From Globisporangium splendens (lineage: Eukaryota > Oomycota > Peronosporomycetes > Pythiales > Pythiaceae), in assembly GCA_006386115.1 (NCBI GenBank), contig VFIW01000046.1:248001-312000 (forward strand): DNA of 64,000 nucleotides. Reading direction: 5' to 3'. Shown in pieces: positions 45,454 through 56,234 of this stretch. The position numbers and the translations under genes are program-made. Position 1 is the first letter of the stretch, and every line of letters starts with the position of its first letter. The notes beneath the pieces were generated by a model, which searched no databases, was not told the origin of the DNA, and was given only the letters and a program-made list of their open reading frames with translations.

Positions 45454-46914
45454 ATGGCGCGACGTGAGAGTGGCCTCAATGGCACTTCGAATGAGCCACG
45501 CGACGAAGACCACGGCGCGTCTGTTGCTGCCGCCGCCGCTCAGCCAGCAGCACAACCGATAGAAACTACTACAGGGGGACAACGTGGTGGTCCACCTGTC
45601 GGTAGTGGCGGCACCGCCTCGGCGAGCACGCTGAGCATCGAGGACGCCGATCTGCTGCGCAAGCGCCGAAAGTTTACGCACACGACCGAGGCGCAGCGCC
45701 TGTGCATGCTGGAATGGCTCGAGCGGCCGCAGAACTTCCAGCTCATGACGGAGCGCGCGTCGGCCGTCGTGCTCACGAACGCCACGGGCAAGAAGCTCAA
45801 GAAGGCTGACGGGTACCGCAGCCTCATGCGTCACGTGAACCAGCAGGCGCGCGCGCAGTGGACGCTCGACGTCACGCGCAGTCGGTACGAGAGCTTCATC
45901 GCGTCGTTCAAGAAAGCGCAGAAAATGGCTGCGCAATCTGCGCTCACAGTCACTGCGAACGATCGCGTGCGTGGCATCACCGAGGTGGTGCAGAAGCTGA
46001 ACGCCATGTGCCTGTTCTACGACCGCATCGAAGCACTGTTCGCGACAGGCAAGCCGCTCGCTGCTGTTCCTGTTGCTACGGGGACTCCAGCTGCCGAGAT
46101 GAGTGGAGAAAGAGAAGGAGAAAATGATAAAGGAACGCAAGAGAATGGTACCACTGCGCCTGCTACTGGTGACGGCAACGATGAAGAGCAGCTCGAGAAG
46201 AACGACGACGAAATTCCCAAGGTGGACGCAGCCAAAGACGGCGGAGGTGAAACACCACAGCATCAACACGTTGGTGCCGACTCGGAAGCTGCTAACGATC
46301 GAAAAAGAACACGCGGCCAAGTGAGTGCGGAAAAGAAGCCAACTCAGCAACTACCGAGCGAGGAGGAAGGCTCGATGTCGGGAGCTGAGGAGGAATCTTC
46401 CTCCAGTGAGTCTCGAGACGACGACGACGACGACAGTGCCGAACTCGCTGCGCCGCTAGAAAGCCAAGTGGCACTAGTCGTACCACGCACGAGTGACGTG
46501 AACACCTCATCGCGCCGTACAAAGAAGCCCAAGTACAGAGACGTGAAGCAATCGAGCGACGTTGTCTTGCAGACCAGGAGCAGCACGCGTCGCCTCAGTG
46601 GCAACGATTTTCTTGCTGCTGCTGCGAGCGCCGTCGCGGCAGCCAACGGTCAAGGTGCACCGGTGGATCCACGAGTGCTGCCGCCCATGTCGGACGAGAT
46701 GGCGGCGCAATTTCTCGCCATGGAGCGCGAGAAGCTTGCGCTGCAGCAAGAGCATGTGCGCATGCAAAAGCGCGAGCTTGAGCTCAAGGAAAAAGAACTG
46801 GCGGCGCAGGAAGAGACCAAGAAGCACGCCATCCGAGCCGACCTGATGTCCAAGTTGGCGCAAGCTGGGAAGACTCCGGGGGAGATCAAAGAGTACCTCT
46901 TGTTGCTTGGATGA
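45454..46914 (+). CDS. Nuclear-type charged coiled-coil protein, possible DNA-binding domain
   Basis: Single exon, 486 residues from the ATG at 45454. The N-terminus is Ala/Gly/Thr-rich. Residues ~70-200 form a helical domain beginning KFTHTTEAQRLCMLEWLERPQ and including YRSLMRHVNQQARAQWTLDVTRSRY and RVRGITEVVQKLNAMCLFYDRI. Its spacing of aromatic residues suggests a Myb/SANT- or trihelix-like fold, but this was not confirmed. An acidic and Ser-rich middle with basic patches (RRTKKPKYRD) follows. The C-terminus is a coiled coil (LAMEREKLALQQEHVRMQKRELELKEKEL). The gene lies between the two Fanzor-like repeats, with codon bias like normal host genes. A domesticated transposon origin is possible but unproven. 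Confidence 0.7.
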   Translation: MARRESGLNGTSNEPRDEDHGASVAAAAAQPAAQPIETTTGGQRGGPPVGSGGTASASTLSIEDADLLRKRRKFTHTTEAQRLCMLEWLERPQNFQLMTERASAVVLTNATGKKLKKADGYRSLMRHVNQQARAQWTLDVTRSRYESFIASFKKAQKMAAQSALTVTANDRVRGITEVVQKLNAMCLFYDRIEALFATGKPLAAVPVATGTPAAEMSGEREGENDKGTQENGTTAPATGDGNDEEQLEKNDDEIPKVDAAKDGGGETPQHQHVGADSEAANDRKRTRGQVSAEKKPTQQLPSEEEGSMSGAEEESSSSESRDDDDDDSAELAAPLESQVALVVPRTSDVNTSSRRTKKPKYRDVKQSSDVVLQTRSSTRRLSGNDFLAAAASAVAAANGQGAPVDPRVLPPMSDEMAAQFLAMEREKLALQQEHVRMQKRELELKEKELAAQEETKKHAIRADLMSKLAQAGKTPGEIKEYLLLLG

Positions 46915-47353
46915 TGATCGTGTACGAAAGATTTGCGTTGTGCTTGCTTTGAATTGTTTACGAGAATCCATTTGATACAATAGTGCCTCATGCGTGCGGG
47001 GTCGAGCATACATTTCTCGACGTACGGAGTCAGAGATTTCACTCCAACTGACACCAGATCTGTTTCTTTGGAAATGAGTGGTGTTGAAAAACACCAGTAT
47101 AAACAAGAAAGCATGCAGACACAAACTCACTTACCTGACTTTGCACCAACTGCTTCATAAACCGTCTCCAATGCTGCAATCTCAAACTTGTCATAACCGC
47201 GCTCCATCCACGCGTACAGTCGTCCACACCGAGCCGAACGCGCCACACACATACAAAATCGTCACCCAAGTCAAAGTCGAGGTCGAACGCCAAGTCGAAG
47301 TCGGATGCCGAAGCTCGAGATTCGCACGCACACAGGTCGAAGTCGAACACCAA
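46915..47353. other. Intergenic, entering G-poor sequence
   Basis: No gene recognised. From about 47100 the plus strand becomes rich in A and C and poor in G, a skew that continues to about 49300. Confidence 0.45.
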
Positions 47354-48160
47354 GCTGCACTTGTCACGCGCCACGACGGATCAAACACCAACAACAGCAA
47401 GCAGCTTCAAAACACCAACAACACCGGTTGACGAGTCTTCGTTCGATCTGGTTCATCGCTGCACGCCGCGTCCTTCATACGATCCCACTTCCAATCTCAC
47501 AAACGAATTGCCGACACCCTTGGAACTTGGTCCGAAGAAAGACAACTTGGAAAAGTCTTCAATCCTGCCGCCACAATATTCCACCAAGCGTCCAACGCGA
47601 GCAAAGATATGCGCATGTACCTTTGCGTGGTCACTTGATTGCTTGCAACTTCTCACTTGAGCTTCATACCTCACACATCTGCACTCCACGACATGTCCAA
47701 CCAATTTCAATTTTTCACCAAGGCAAAGCTGCAAATACCGTGTCGAAGGTGCACTTGGATGTCCTTCACTCCTGCACGCCACAATGCTGTCCAAACGCGT
47801 TCATCATCCAGGCAAGAGGCGCAACAAGTTACCACGAGTACATTGCACTGGAATTCTCGAGTTTCTGCACACCACAATTTGTCGACACGTTTCCATCTCC
47901 CAGGGTAAGCATACAAAATTACCGCAGCGACGAAATGCCTTGACACTTCTTGACTCTCTCCACGCCACAATGTTGCTCAAGCCTTTAAATCACCCCAGCC
48001 ACGAGAGGACCACGTTACCGTCGGGATGAAGCCTCGGACGCACGCCTTGAAAATCTTCATCCTCTGCATACCAAAAGGCGACCAACTCTTTGCATCATCC
48101 AAAGAAAAACTCAAAATACCGAAATTGTCGAGATCAGCATCACCAACTTCACAAACTCGT
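47354..48160. repeat. Degenerate tandem repeat, period 93 or about 106 bp
   Basis: A diverged core CTGCACGCCACAAT(G) recurs at 47354, 47459, 47565, 47679, 47772, 47865, 47958 and 48064. Spacings are 105, 106, 114, 93, 93, 93 and 106. Each unit also has a TTCATC-like block and an AAA(A)TACCG-like block after the core. The three 93-bp steps are multiples of three, but no convincing conserved protein frame is seen on either strand. Fainter copies may continue to about 48780. Confidence 0.7.
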
Positions 48161-50288
48161 TCTCGGTTGGAACACGTCCACAGATACATGCTGACAAAAA
48201 CCGAGCCTTCACTCGCACGACGAAACACACACGAAACCACACCAATTCCGATCCACGAGGTCACGAAACCAACGAAAAGACACCAACCAAACAACGACGA
48301 CCACAGCACGCTTTGCGCTCTTCGACCCATTTGCAACTTGATTTTCTTTCAATTATTCTTTCGATCTGGACAAACACCATCGAGTCTCACGAAAACCAAC
48401 ACAAATCACACACATCTTGGCATTTGAATTCGCGAAGCAAAAAACACTTGACCAAACCTAGCACAGAGAGATGACGACGACACGACCACTCGACACTTGA
48501 ATATCAAGGCGAAGCACTCCAAGCTCTAAATTCACACTAGACGGAAGACACCAAGCGTTGACCAGTTCACCGATCCAAATCGCACAAACGGTACTCACAC
48601 TGATCTCGATCGTCACACAGTCCCAACTGGAACACACGCGCACACACTCCACAGCAACGAAACTCACAACGCCAAATAACCAGTCACAGCGACCTTAACG
48701 TCCTCGATTCACACCAGCACTTGGAAACTTGGGAGATGCATCTTGAAGCCTTCAACTTCACATCTGCATAACCACTTGAGTGCGACACCATATATCTTCA
48801 TCCGAGCTACACTGTCTTCTAGCAAATCTCGAACTCGGCCTTCTAGTAAATCTGGAAAGACTCCACTGCTTCCGACTTTACAATCTTATGCATTACTTTT
48901 CTTGTCACGAGTGCCTCTGTGCGGCTGCTCGGTCTTCGAAATGGACCTGCATGCCACGACACCGTTTCCGAGTACCAAACAGCAAGCAATGCCGAAAAAA
49001 CAAGTACCATATCGCCAGCCACAGGACGAAGTCACCAACAGTACAACTTGGAAAAAAAAAAAAAGAAGGCGCGAGTGCATGCTTCCGAGTCTGCCCAGAC
49101 ATCAAGCACAGACGAACAAAGCACAGGTCTTCTACACCAATGGCGAAAATCTTCGGCAAAATCAAACAGGAAAACACCGAACAAAACCGCCATCTGCTGA
49201 AAATTTGCCACCGTCCACCAAAAAGAAAAGAAAAAAAAGCTGCCAAAGTGTCGAAAAACGAAAAGGCTTGCCGACGAAGCGAAACGAAAGCATCTGCGCC
49301 GAGACTTGAAATCTAGCTCAACGGAAGCGTTCCCACCACGCTGCTCGAAAGCGAGAATGACACTCTACTCGCCCACGCGTCTTCGAAAAAACAACAAACA
49401 CCGACACACGACGTCATGTCACCAAACAGGCGAATCATACCAGCTCAACATACCACGGCATCAGGCCATTTCGCTCGAAATTGTTTTCAACCTCCATGCA
49501 CAGCAGGTCGGTCAGCCGCAAACAAACGTGGGAAGCAGCAGGAAGGGCTTGCGAGAAAGGGCGGAAAGAGCTTGCGAGGAAGCGACTCGAGGTGCACAGT
49601 CGAAAAGATCGGATGCGCTGCTAGCAAAAGTCGTAATGAAGAGGGGAGCAAGAGTCGCTCAGGACTTGGTCAAGAGAGTCGACGCCATGCCGCCTGATCA
49701 GCGAATGCGCACGCCGATGAGTCTCGAGCCTTGAACCTTGGACCTCTGCCAACAAACAGGAAAAAAAACAACTGAGCGAAAAACGAGAGCTCAGCAATGC
49801 GACGAACCAACCCAGAGAGAGAGGGAGAAGCGAGAAAACGGGAGAGACAGGGGAGATAAACCTCTTATATCCACTAGAACGAATGTACACCATAGTAAGC
49901 ATAGCAAGAAAACACTTTATGGGCGTTGTAAATGCTCACATGCATAATCAACAGGTCTTTACTTAATAGACAGGTGATAAAAGCTTGAGGTCTTTAACTG
50001 CAGCGCACGCGGATTGGTCGAGAGACTTTTTTCACTGGCTTTTTCTCTCGTCTTCTCAGAACCTCCCAACAAAATAATAAGAAAAAAAAAGAACTGGGAA
50101 TCTCGATCGTTGGCATTTTGGCGACATTTCTCACCATTTTGGGTGCCAAACGCAGCTTATAAGAACAGCAAGACCTTGCACATCAACAAATTGATGTCAA
50201 GTATGAGAAAATACAACCCTTGGTTCGTAAGGAACGGCAACGCACAGCCAATGAATGATCTACAATTGCGCACAGATGCATTTCGCTC
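48161..50288. other. Low-complexity, A/C-rich non-coding stretch
   Basis: Two kb without a credible gene. Plus-strand G depletion continues to about 49300, with an A13 run at 49051-49063 and poly-A-like patches near 49200. Short frames on both strands have no GC3 bias. The last ~300 bp may contain unrecognised N-terminal remains of Fanzor copy 2. Confidence 0.45.
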
Positions 50289-51015
50289 TTGCTCGAGTGG
50301 AATCCGAGCAGTCCGAGTCGTCATCTTGCCGGAATGAAGAAGGCGGCATTCTGGCATGAGAATTTGAAACCGAGAGAGCCGACTTACTCGACTATCTTGA
50401 GGGAACCACCGACCTTCAAGGGCAGCTCGCTCAACGAGTTCATCGCACAGCTCAAAGGTGTTGTGGCAACATTTGGATTTTTCAGTTGAATTTTTCGACA
50501 AACCATCCTTTTCGAAAATGGCGTTTTTTTTCAACACGATTCAACCAAAAGATCCTACGCAACATCGCAGCGCAATTCATCTCGACGCCGAACCCGCAGG
50601 TCTGCGTCGCTTTGGGAGACCGGAGCGACCTAAAACACATTCAGGGACATGCGCATGGTCCAGTGAAGGTTCTGTCTGAGGAGCTGGCTAAGCGGGCGAC
50701 AGCCGTGCTCGTCGATGAGTACTGTACAAGTGATGCTCGAGTTGCTTGCAGATTCTCGAGAAGAGAAAATGTCAGACGACGAAAGAAGACGGCACCGTGG
50801 CATACAAGCCGTCGTGTGCTGTCCTTCGTTGCCCCAATCCACAGTGCAGAACGATGTGGGATCGAGACGTCAATGCTGCAATTAGCATCTATCAGCTTTG
50901 TAGGTGCATGATATTCGGGTGACCTAGACCAGCAGAATTGAGCTAAACGTGGATCGCGGAGTTTCGAAACGCGTCCAGATGGTAGATAGTTCGATTTGAG
51001 TGTGCATCACTCACT
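50289..51015 (+). mobile_element. Fanzor/TnpB-like relic, copy 2 (longer)
   Basis: This copy includes the 479-bp repeat shared with 44822-45300 and extends further left. The frame from 50289 gives WHENLKPREPTYSTILREPP and TFKGSSLNEFIAQLKG, stopping at about 50489. Another frame then gives NHPFRKWRFFSTRFNQKILR, leading directly into the shared GDRSDLKHIQGHAHG and VDEY region. The FRKWRFFSTRF block is the arginine/aromatic stretch that normally precedes the central RuvC part in Fanzor proteins, which argues that copy 2 keeps the true order. It has two or more frameshifts and no recognisable RuvC-I aspartate, so it is inactive. Zinc-ribbon cysteines and the RDVNAA aspartate (50866-50868) are intact. 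It ends 3 bp before the LRR gene's ATG. Confidence 0.7.
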
Positions 51016-51018
51016 GAC

Positions 51019-53044
51019 ATGGCTGCAGCGGCGCATGGGAATGCGCACACCAAGGACGCGAACAATGCGGGTACGACGGCACTTATATGATGCTATATGG
51101 GCACGATGTATGCCTTGTATAGCACCTAATGATTAGCGTGTCCTGGGTGTAGGAAGCGTCCCGCGGCTGGTGGAATTGTGTCTGCGTACCATCGCCATTC
51201 GGTTGAAGCACTTTTTCAAGTACAATGCAATGTGTTGGCTCAGTTGTCATTTAGATTCGTTGCTGTACCGTCATTTAAATCTCTCTCTCTCTCTCTCTCT
51301 CTGTATTTGACGCATGGGGTTGCGACAGCGCGTCGCATCATGCGGCGCTGGTGCGAGTGCTCACGGATCTCGAAAAGGCGCTGCTGCTGCCGTACGATCT
51401 GTCGCGCCTCGATATATTTGAGCACCAGGGCTTCCGCGCGCGGCTTCTGAAATGGCGACGTCATGTGGATCACAAGCAGAGGAAAGAGTACGTTGTGTGA
51501 AGTTTTTGGAGAGGGAGCCGTCTTTTTGTTGACCTCGCAGAGACTTGACAAATTCGTGATGTTTGTTTGTACTAGCGATTCTGCTGGCATCATTCCCAGG
51601 AGGACGCCCGAGCTTGCGCTCATAGCCGACACTGTGCCGATCTATGCTCTGCAGACCAACCTGGACAAAGATCCGCATTACCGGCACTTGAAAATGGTCC
51701 AGCATGGAGAGCGAACCGGTTGAGAAAAGCCAAGTACTCCACTCACACTCACTTTTTTTTTGTCGAAATGTGTGTTTTACTAGGCAGCTTTTGGGGTGGA
51801 GGCGCCACCGAGTGTGGAATTACGTGCTCCTGCTCAAGCAAACCCGTTCCCACAACGGAAGGAGTGGGTTAGCAATGGAGAATCAGTATCGCCAGAGACA
51901 TCTGAGAACAGCGACGCTAATCAAGGAAATCAAGACCACATGGACTGGGCGGCGCAGAAACTCTTCACCTTGGACCGATTGAATCAGTACCGATCGCCGA
52001 TTGCCAACACTGGGTGTGGTGCTGCTGCGGTCCGTTTAACTTCTTTTTTCTACGCCTGGTGGTCATCAACCCGTGCTCACCTGTATGTGCTTGTTGGTGT
52101 CAACGCTGTACAGGGAATACTTCGTGCGTCCAGCACATTACGTGTAGTGCGCTTGAGCCACTGCCAGATCACAGACGCAGGCGCAATTCTCCTCGCAAGC
52201 GGACTTCGTGTTGGTGCTTTCCTTCATAGTACCTCAAACTGAACTAGCGAAACGATCCTAATAGTCTGGTTGTTTTCGTGTACTAGCTCTCCACTGTATT
52301 GCAAGAACTCGACCTCAGCAACCAGACCTCCGCAGTAGTCAAGAACAAGCATATGGATAACGAGATTGGATGCAGTGGCAGTCTTGCCATCGCTCTTGCG
52401 TTGGGATTCAACAAATCGCTCACGCAGGTACGTTTGAGCTAAAGGGGGTGGCAGAAAGAGCAACCTTTCCTTGCTTCTCACACGAATGGGTCGTGTGTTT
52501 GCATGACATGTAGCTGTCTCGAAGCGGCAATCCGATCGGAGCGCAAGGCGGTCGTGCGTTGGCGACTGTGCCGCAGAAGAACCGCACACTCAAGCGCTTG
52601 GAGCTGGAAAGGTACGCTGCGCAGTAACGTTGATCCAAAAATCATGAGTGATGCGCTTTCTTACTTCTCACGACGCATCTAATTGCCAGCACCAAAGTTG
52701 GTGAAGCTGCAGCTGATCTGATCGACGCGTACTCGAACTCGCACTCGTACGTAGTTTTTACTCAAATGGCTTTGGCTTTTGTGCTAGTATCTGAACCTCA
52801 TCGACTGACTTTGTGTCGTTACAACAATGTAGCCTTGAAGTCTTGAATTTATACTGGTGCGGGCTTCAACCTGGAGTAGGCACCAAGCACGGATCGGTCA
52901 TTGGAGCAAAGAATTCGAAAGCTGTGATAAGTGAGGTATGTTGAAGCGATCAACGCGATCTGTGAGTCATTTCATACTTGTATTTGTTTATCACCACTTA
53001 TGGTGTCTTTGGGTCCTGCTCGCTTTTCACAGCTGGTTGAGTAA
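51019..53044 (+). CDS. Leucine-rich repeat (ribonuclease-inhibitor type) protein
   Basis: About 11 exons. Readable ones are 51019-51070, 51153-51219, 51329-51487, 51576-51718, 51788-52029, 52114-52209 and 52287-52427. Three follow near 52515-52612, 52690-52747 and 52834-52935, and a last tiny exon (CTGGTTGAGTAA) lies at 53033-53044. The N-terminal half is helical (LVELCLRTIAIRLKHFF, LVRVLTDLEKALLLPYDLSRL) and unfamiliar. The C-terminal half has RI-type repeats: LRVVRLSHCQITDAGAILLA, LQELDLSNQ, GNPIGAQGGRALATV, LKRLELESTKVGEAAADLI and LEVLNLYWCGL. Such repeats form protein-binding solenoids. The start codon lies 3 bp beyond the Fanzor relic, so its promoter must be in the relic or the true 5' end has been lost. 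Codon bias is weaker than in housekeeping neighbours. Confidence 0.72.
51281..51302. repeat. (CT)11 microsatellite
   Basis: Uninterrupted CT dinucleotides inside the second intron of the LRR gene, next to the acceptor of exon 3, where they may serve as polypyrimidine tract. Confidence 0.9.
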
Positions 53045-53828
53045 GCAGGCGGTTTGCGTGTATGCAGGCTATCAGATTACTCAATTCTCGCTTCTGCGCA
53101 AGAATAGCAGCTTTGAGCTCGATGTTCTCGTCGGCTACCATGGCGACACTCTCTCGTTTTTCTCGCTGGTTTCGCTCGGCTTCTTGCCGTCGCCGTGCTT
53201 TGATCTGCTTGAGTTCTCGGACTCTGGATTCCAGCGCCAAGACCTCATCGCGAAGGACCTGGATTTCTTCCTAGAATAAATCAAAGAACCAAGTCAGTGT
53301 GAAGATATCACGAGTGCAGCTGCCGTGTGATTCAGGTATGGATTTGTTTACCCTTCGGTTCTGGTACGTGCATTTTTTCTTGTGTGTTAATGTGGTGCTT
53401 GTAGATCGTTGCCGCTGCTCCTGATAGTGAAGTGGGTCGCGAAGCGTATCCAACGTATCGGGCGGCTCAAGGATGCTGCTGCTATCCTCGTCGGCACTGT
53501 GTTGGTACAACGCATTCAGCAAACTGAGTTCGTCCGGGGTGCTACCATTTGACGCGGCTGAGGTCTCGAATTCCGACAAGTCGAGCTCGTGGATGATACT
53601 CATGGCCATATCCAGATCTTTGTCGCCGTCCTCCTCCGAAAGCAGCAACAGCGTGTTGAATGGCAAAGCTGAAAAAGAAGAACTCGAGTCGCGGGGATCC
53701 ATGACGGGGAAGCTCGTTCTGCGGATTGTCTCCATAACCTCGGAAGCGATTGCCAGTCGTGCGGCTTTGGACTGGAGCGCAAGTCGACGAATGAAAAGTG
53801 GTTTGCTTCTTTTTTTGTTCTTCTTCAT
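52998..53828 (-). CDS. bZIP transcription factor with C-T-Y-type basic region (first of two)
   Basis: Exons 53828-53352 and 53270-52998 give 249 residues. A Ser/Asp/Leu-rich N-terminus leads to a short basic region (LTHKKKCTYQNRR) at the intron. Exon 2 continues with EEIQVLRDEVLALESRVREL, forming a leucine zipper with a further helix (ENIELKAAILAQKRELSNLI). The conserved Asn of the usual bZIP basic region appears replaced, with Cys in the C-T-Y-x-x-R-R motif, a class described from oomycetes. An alternative start at 53702 (MDPRDSSSSF) would remove a Lys-rich leader. The 3' end overlaps the last exon of the LRR gene on the other strand by 47 bp. Confidence 0.8.
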
Positions 53829-55116
53829 CCTTCACGCTCCCATCTGCAGAACCTACAGAGTGGATCAAGTGGTACACAGCATTTGATCGGTAATTTCGTT
53901 TCGTTTTGTTTTTTCAAAGTTTGCATCGCCAGCTTCAAGATGTCGCACACACGCCATTTATATCCTCTTTGAATTAATATCTGAACATTTTGGTGCATTG
54001 AACCCAGGTGCAAATACACTCAAAAATGATTTCAGCTGACGTGGCAACTGCTCACCGTTCATGGCGACTTTGCACCCGTGAATGGCTTGTCGTTGTCTTT
54101 TCTCTTCGATACTATTCTAGATTGAGGTTTACATGCTTGAAAACGCATGGATCATGATTACGATTGCTTCCAAGGAAGTCTGTGTTCCCACACTTCGCCA
54201 GCAAGACCCATGGACTGTCGGCGGAGTTGCAATTCTATTTGCTGTAAACTCACACGCAATGCTATGAAGGGGCTTGTCATGAGCAGAAATCATGAAGCCC
54301 AAACTGACTTTTGCACTCTTCAGAAACATCGAAAGCTTGGACCAACACCAACGCGCAACTTGGGCAAAGAAGAGTCTAGAAGAGTGTGCTCTTATTGATC
54401 TCTCTATACTTATTGAATCTCAAACCTCATATTCTTCTCTTCATTTTGTTCCTTTGAGTGGCATCGAGTAGTCGCACATAAATGGGTACATTGGCTTTTT
54501 TGAGCGTGTTGCGGTCTCAGGCACATGCATGCGACACGACGGAAAATCCAGCCCGCGCGAGTCGCACTTTGATGCAGCGCCATAACGGATCCCAGACGAC
54601 CAACCCATCGAAAGAGAGACACACAGAGCTGCTTTCTCCCACAAATCTGGGTTCTTGGAGCTCCCTGCTGCCGTGAGCGCAATCTGGGTTCGTTTGCTGC
54701 CGTGGATGTGTACATGCGCACATATACTACGCAGTATATGCGTGCATGAGTCCATGAGGGTGAAACAGAAAGGAAAAAAAAAAGTTGGAGTGTATCTTCC
54801 GGCGTTCAACAAATAGAGAGCTGATTAGTCGAGGGACTCATCGCAAACACTCTCTCACTGCACGGTACGTCACGGGGTCAGTTAAACAGTGAACGACACA
54901 TCTGCTTCTAAATTTGACAAGTGCGTGGCCGACCAACATTCCGATCTGCTGTTTCTGATTCAGTCACTCGCTGACTGATAGAGCAGAGAAGAAAACGCAA
55001 TTCACTGAACTCATTTTAGTTTATAAAGATACACCATGACACCCACTTGACACACTCACGCACGACCACGCTCACGACACACACACACACACGACAAACT
55101 AGAAAACACATCCTGT
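53829..55116. other. Intergenic, nothing coding recognised
   Basis: About 1.3 kb of AT-richer sequence between the two bZIP genes. A perfect 8-bp inverted repeat with a 4-base loop (CATATACT ACGC AGTATATG) lies at 54721-54740. Confidence 0.5.
54721..54740. repeat. Perfect inverted repeat
   Basis: CATATACT, loop ACGC, AGTATATG. Could form a small cruciform or hairpin. It may be a regulatory palindrome, but its function is unknown. Confidence 0.7.
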
Positions 55117-56168
55117 CTATGCAGCCTCGGTGGTGGTGGTCTCGGTCTTGATCTGGGGAAAGAGGCTGTCGCAGCGCCGGATCTGCGCTTCCTGGGTCTT
55201 CACGATTGCGAGCAGGCGTTCGTTTTCCTCCTGTGCACGGGCGAGCAGGATTTTCTCGAGCTCTGCGCTCTCACGGGTGTGCTGTGTCTGGGTGGTTGTC
55301 GTAGAGATTGAACGCTTGGTCTGAAGCTCACGCAGTTGGGTCTCAAGCTCCGAGGTCTCGCGACGCAGCGCGCTGACTTCGCGCTGTGATTGTGGCAAAG
55401 CAAAGGCAACAGAAAAAATCCAGTGTCAGTCAGTTTGTGAGCATAATCACTCTCTTTAGGACACGGTTCACTTACCCTTCGAGCGGCGTAGGTGCATTTC
55501 TTGATAGCCTTGGTGGACTTGAGCTTCGTCAGCTTGTCATTTGTCTTGTAGCTGGTGCTTTTTACAGGTGAAGTAGAAATGGTCAACGTGGTCGTTGTGG
55601 TCTCAGACTGCGCCGCTTTTGGAGTGGGTGAGAACAAATCCACGAGGTCGTCGTGTACATCGTAGCACGGAGCTACCTGTGGCTCTGCTTGGGCTGCTGG
55701 CATCGACCACAGCGTCGCGAGCTGCGTGTACGGGTCGTACTCGTACTCGTTCGCAGTACAGTACGCCTCGATGCTCGTAGGCGTCGCACGAAACGTCTTG
55801 GTCATGCTGGTGCTGCGCATAGTGGGGAAGCCGCTGACGCTCGTGCAGCTCGCATCGCTCTCGTAGCCGTACGAGCTCGAGCGAGTGACCGCCAACGGTG
55901 ATGCGCTGAAGGAGACTTGGTGGTGGATGGGTTCGTAGCCGTACGACCTCGAGCGGCTCAGCGACGGCGGTGGCGCAGCAGCATTGTTTCCATAGCCGTG
56001 CGACTTGGAGCGGCTGAGCGGCAGCGGCGGCGCATTGACACTGTGGACAGCAATAAACGGCGTGGCGTACGCTCCGGTGAATGGGAGCACGTCCGCCGCG
56101 GTGCCATCCAGGGACAGGAGCTCATCGAGGCTGTTGGTGGGGAGTAAAGGCGACTGTGCCAGTGACAT
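55117..56168 (-). CDS. bZIP transcription factor with C-T-Y-type basic region (second)
   Basis: Exons 56168-55476 and 55383-55117 give 319 residues. The N-terminal half carries three spaced copies of a Ser-Arg-Ser-x-Ser-(H/Y)-Gly-Tyr motif (LSRSKSHGYGN, LSRSRSYGYEP, VTRSSSYGYES), plausible phosphorylation sites. The basic region (LKSTKAIKKCTYAARR) ends exactly at the intron, as in the neighbouring bZIP. Exon 2 supplies REVSALRRETSELETQLRELQ and a second helix LEKILLARAQEENERLLAIV. The C-T-Y-x-x-R-R motif and the shared intron position indicate common descent with the gene at 52998. A core promoter-like element lies 51 nt upstream of the ATG. Confidence 0.85.
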
Positions 56169-56218
56169 GGTAAAGAGGAGACGAGGAGGTCGGGCGTGCG
56201 TGTTGCACGAGGGAGGGG

Positions 56219-56234
56219 TAATTCGGAAATGAGA
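56219..56234 (-). promoter_or_regulatory. Core promoter-like element of the second bZIP gene
   Basis: Minus strand TCTCATTTCCGAATTA, three mismatches from GCTCATTYYNCAWTTT, 51 nt before the ATG at 56168. Confidence 0.6.

Noticed and set aside
47354..48160. CRISPR-like array
   Set aside because: Units are long, diverged and of unequal period, without identical short repeats or unique spacers, and the genome is eukaryotic.
49306..49734. 142-codon open frame in A/C-rich sequence
   Set aside because: Composition follows the local skew, and no homology or start context supports it.
44822..51015. LTR retrotransposon, given 479-bp direct repeats about 5.2 kb apart
   Set aside because: Repeat ends are not TG...CA, no gag/pol domains lie between, no primer-binding site is visible, and the repeats themselves encode a TnpB/Fanzor-like C-terminus.
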